DNA of 64,000 nt, from contig CAYRGY010000001.1 in NCBI GenBank assembly GCA_964424075.1, positions 248,001 to 312,000 of the forward strand, read 5' to 3'. Positions 62,321-64,000 of the stretch are shown in pieces. The position numbers and the translations under genes are program-made. Origin of the DNA: CAYRGY01 sp964424075 (lineage in GTDB: Bacteria > Patescibacteriota > Gracilibacteria > UBA1369). Positions within the stretch are counted from its first letter, which is position 1; each line of letters begins with the position of its first letter. The notes below the pieces were generated by a model. The model worked only from the letters and a program-made list of their open reading frames with translations. It had not been told where the DNA came from and did not search any database.

Positions 62321-62398
62321 ATTTATTACTACTAATAAAGGTAGTAATATACAGCAGAAAATGCTAATATGTCAAGATAACTATATATATATTATCAC

Positions 62399-63553
62399 AT
62401 GAAGATTAGTGAAGGCCTAGAAAACTGCTATGGAACCGGAGTAGATTTCCAGCTTCAGAATCAGCTGGAAGAACATCCGGAAAGTAAATATGATACAGTA
62501 GTTGAAATAATGGAATCAATACTTAGTCAAGGATACAAACCTGTATTCTCAATACCTCGCGACTATCTGAAAAACACAGCCAGTCTTTCACCAAAAAAGA
62601 CTTGGATTCAGGATAAAATCCTTGCAGGAACACTGGGTGTGGAGCCATATAATCCTGATGGAAACAGAATTCTCTGTATTTATAACGGTGACCCCGCTCA
62701 AATTAACCTCAAGCCCCGTTTAACCGGACCACAAAAACTATTCCAGGGAGTTGTAGCAACACTTAAGACCATTCCTTTGGCAGACTGTACTTTATTGGAT
62801 ACCTCTACGGGTAAGGAGACATCTCTTGCTGAATTAAGTCGGGAAGATGCCCCTCAAAATGAGCAGAACAAAGAATCAGATGAAAGAGCTGCCAGATCAG
62901 CAGAATTAAAGTCCATTTTGGACAACTATTCGCCGGAAAAGCTGATTGAGTTTTTTAAGAAGCAAGCTAAAGCTGAATATGAAACTCCTTTGGGTAGGGG
63001 ATTTTCTAAATTTACCATTGAAGATCATACCAAAAAAGTATTAATTCAGTATCAAAAATATTTTCAAAACGAACAGCTGCCGGAACCAGCCAATCGTGAC
63101 TTTCTTAGGGTAGTTCTAGCGCTACATGACTTGGGAAAAATGCAAGCACTACAAAAAGGTGACTCAGCATTGCAATCAGATTTTAACAAACAAAAAATCG
63201 ACCAAATCATGTCTCAATATGATTTTAGTTCAGACCAAATCTTGCTGGCAAAAATGTTAGTTTCATTTGATCCGGTCGGAAATGTTTTAAAATCAAAAGA
63301 CCCTCGACAGGCAGCCACTATGGCTCATTTGCGATTGCAACAGCTTGCTAAGGAATTTAAGATTTCAACCGATAAACTGTATGAACTTTTTAAGTTGGTT
63401 TATATGTCTGATGCCAGCGCCTACACATCTGACGCAGGTTTTCCTCCCATGTTGGACGAGGTTTTCCAGTTTGACCAAGAATACCAACAGATTTATCTCA
63501 GTGAAAAGACTGAAGACAAGTTGGATCCGTTAGAAAAACTGGTATACGGCTAA
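62399..63553 (+). CDS. HD-domain protein, unknown
   Basis: A 384-residue protein. The first 130 residues have a novel look with [20 protein letters not shown]. From about 195 an HD-type metal site is visible ([17 protein letters not shown] then [14 protein letters not shown]), followed by helices with [12 protein letters not shown] and [18 protein letters not shown] domains usually hydrolyse nucleotides or phosphodiesters. The substrate is unknown. It converges with alaS by four bases. Confidence 0.72.
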   Translation: MKISEGLENCYGTGVDFQLQNQLEEHPESKYDTVVEIMESILSQGYKPVFSIPRDYLKNTASLSPKKTWIQDKILAGTLGVEPYNPDGNRILCIYNGDPAQINLKPRLTGPQKLFQGVVATLKTIPLADCTLLDTSTGKETSLAELSREDAPQNEQNKESDERAARSAELKSILDNYSPEKLIEFFKKQAKAEYETPLGRGFSKFTIEDHTKKVLIQYQKYFQNEQLPEPANRDFLRVVLALHDLGKMQALQKGDSALQSDFNKQKIDQIMSQYDFSSDQILLAKMLVSFDPVGNVLKSKDPRQAATMAHLRLQQLAKEFKISTDKLYELFKLVYMSDASAYTSDAGFPPMLDEVFQFDQEYQQIYLSEKTEDKLDPLEKLVYG

Positions 63554-64000
63554 ATCTCTCCGACTATCGCTTTTATCCTACGTACTCCGGCTGAAGAAGC
63601 TTCTTCTTTTTTGATCTTGAAACCTTTAAGCATACCTGTGTGAGCAACATGCGGCCCGCCACAGATTTCTTTGGAAAAATCTCCCATCGTATAAACCTTA
63701 ACCTGATCGCCATATTTACAATCGAAAATTCCAATAGCACCGGAAGACTTAGCTTCATCAACAGTCATTACATCGCAGGAAACGGGCAAATCACGCTTAA
63801 TGGCATCATTCACAATTTGCTCCACTTCAGCTAACTGCTCTGGGGTCAATTTTTGCTGATAGTTAAAATCAAAACGCAAGCGCTCCGCAGTAATATTAGA
63901 GCCTCTTTGTTCCACGTCATCTCCCAAAACCTGTCTCAGTGCCTTGTGCAAGAGGTGCGTGGCAGTATGCAGTTTAGTTGTTTCTTCGCTGTGATCTGCC
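63550..64000 (-). CDS. alaS: Alanyl-tRNA synthetase, 3' part (lacks C-Ala domain)
   Basis: The gene continues beyond the window on its 5' side. The visible 149 residues are the editing domain: the zinc-site [36 protein letters not shown], and [20 protein letters not shown] with [14 protein letters not shown] just before the stop. Normal bacterial AlaRS goes on for some 250 residues (DHHA1/C-Ala domain). Here the protein stops exactly after the editing domain, so the C-Ala part is missing or encoded elsewhere. Confidence 0.9.
   Translation of the reverse strand, partial: ADHSEETTKLHTATHLLHKALRQVLGDDVEQRGSNITAERLRFDFNYQQKLTPEQLAEVEQIVNDAIKRDLPVSCDVMTVDEAKSSGAIGIFDCKYGDQVKVYTMGDFSKEICGGPHVAHTGMLKGFKIKKEEASSAGVRRIKAIVGEI

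Overview
The window looks like a chromosome segment from a Candidate Phyla Radiation (Patescibacteria) bacterium, perhaps of the Peregrinibacteria type. The reasons are the gene mix (VanW-domain protein, SLH-domain S-layer protein, PilX-like prepilin, short lipid-linked-sugar operons, small unknown membrane proteins), many starts without a Shine-Dalgarno sequence, dense 1-4 nt gene overlaps, and the standard genetic code with UGA used as stop. The lineage is an inference, not a demonstrated assignment. Most of the DNA is AT-leaning. Several short blocks (about 16.8-18.2, 20.8-23.1, 30.9-31.3 and 48.2-48.8 kb) are visibly richer in G and C and carry genes that look foreign.

Layout. 0-6 kb: YtxH-like and VanW proteins, a holB-TPR pair, a cyclophilin lipoprotein and the infC-rpmI-rplT operon. 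6-10.6 kb: a lipoprotein, an M23/SLH/Cys-rich exported protein, and an ECF sigma factor operon. 10.6-15.5 kb: recR, then two LeuA-family synthases, each preceded by its own attenuator: a Leu-rich leader peptide before the first and an Ile-rich one before the second. 15.5-19.3 kb: a broken rsgA, gene remnants, and a compact radical SAM/SPASM maturase, 38-residue Cys-containing peptide and C39-like peptidase cassette, which is the best candidate here for an undescribed peptide-modification system. 19.3-28.5 kb: PilX-like protein, a large myxobacterial-style Cys-rich surface protein, a thymidylate-kinase-like enzyme, a CHASE2 adenylate cyclase, a TrmB-type regulator, an 18-bp minisatellite with palindromes, and an HNH nuclease. 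28.5-34.7 kb: DnaJ-like protein, tRNA-Val, LemA, then tRNA-Glu whose 3' end is repeated 1.9 kb downstream and so brackets a small island (WHxH-motif protein, hydrolase, Fic remnant), followed by an unusual B12 radical SAM protein and its neighbour. 35-43 kb: GtrA/GT-C/GT2 glycosylation operon, tRNA-Lys, and a PBP1C-type murein synthase. 43-48 kb: a long structured leader and a giant S-layer protein. 48-56 kb: MopE-like lipoprotein and a Wzm/Wzt/methyltransferase-glycosyltransferase/O-antigen-ligase operon. 56-64 kb: PgeF, NnrD, enolase, tRNA-Arg, an odd tRNA-like gene, miaB, an HD-domain protein and the 3' end of an AlaRS lacking its C-terminal domain.

Taken together, much of the window serves the cell envelope: murein synthesis, S-layer, sugar export and ligation, pilin. 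Interspersed are translation and housekeeping genes and small horizontally acquired cassettes. The branched-chain amino-acid attenuators suggest regulated Leu and Ile synthesis, which is notable for a lineage usually thought auxotrophic.
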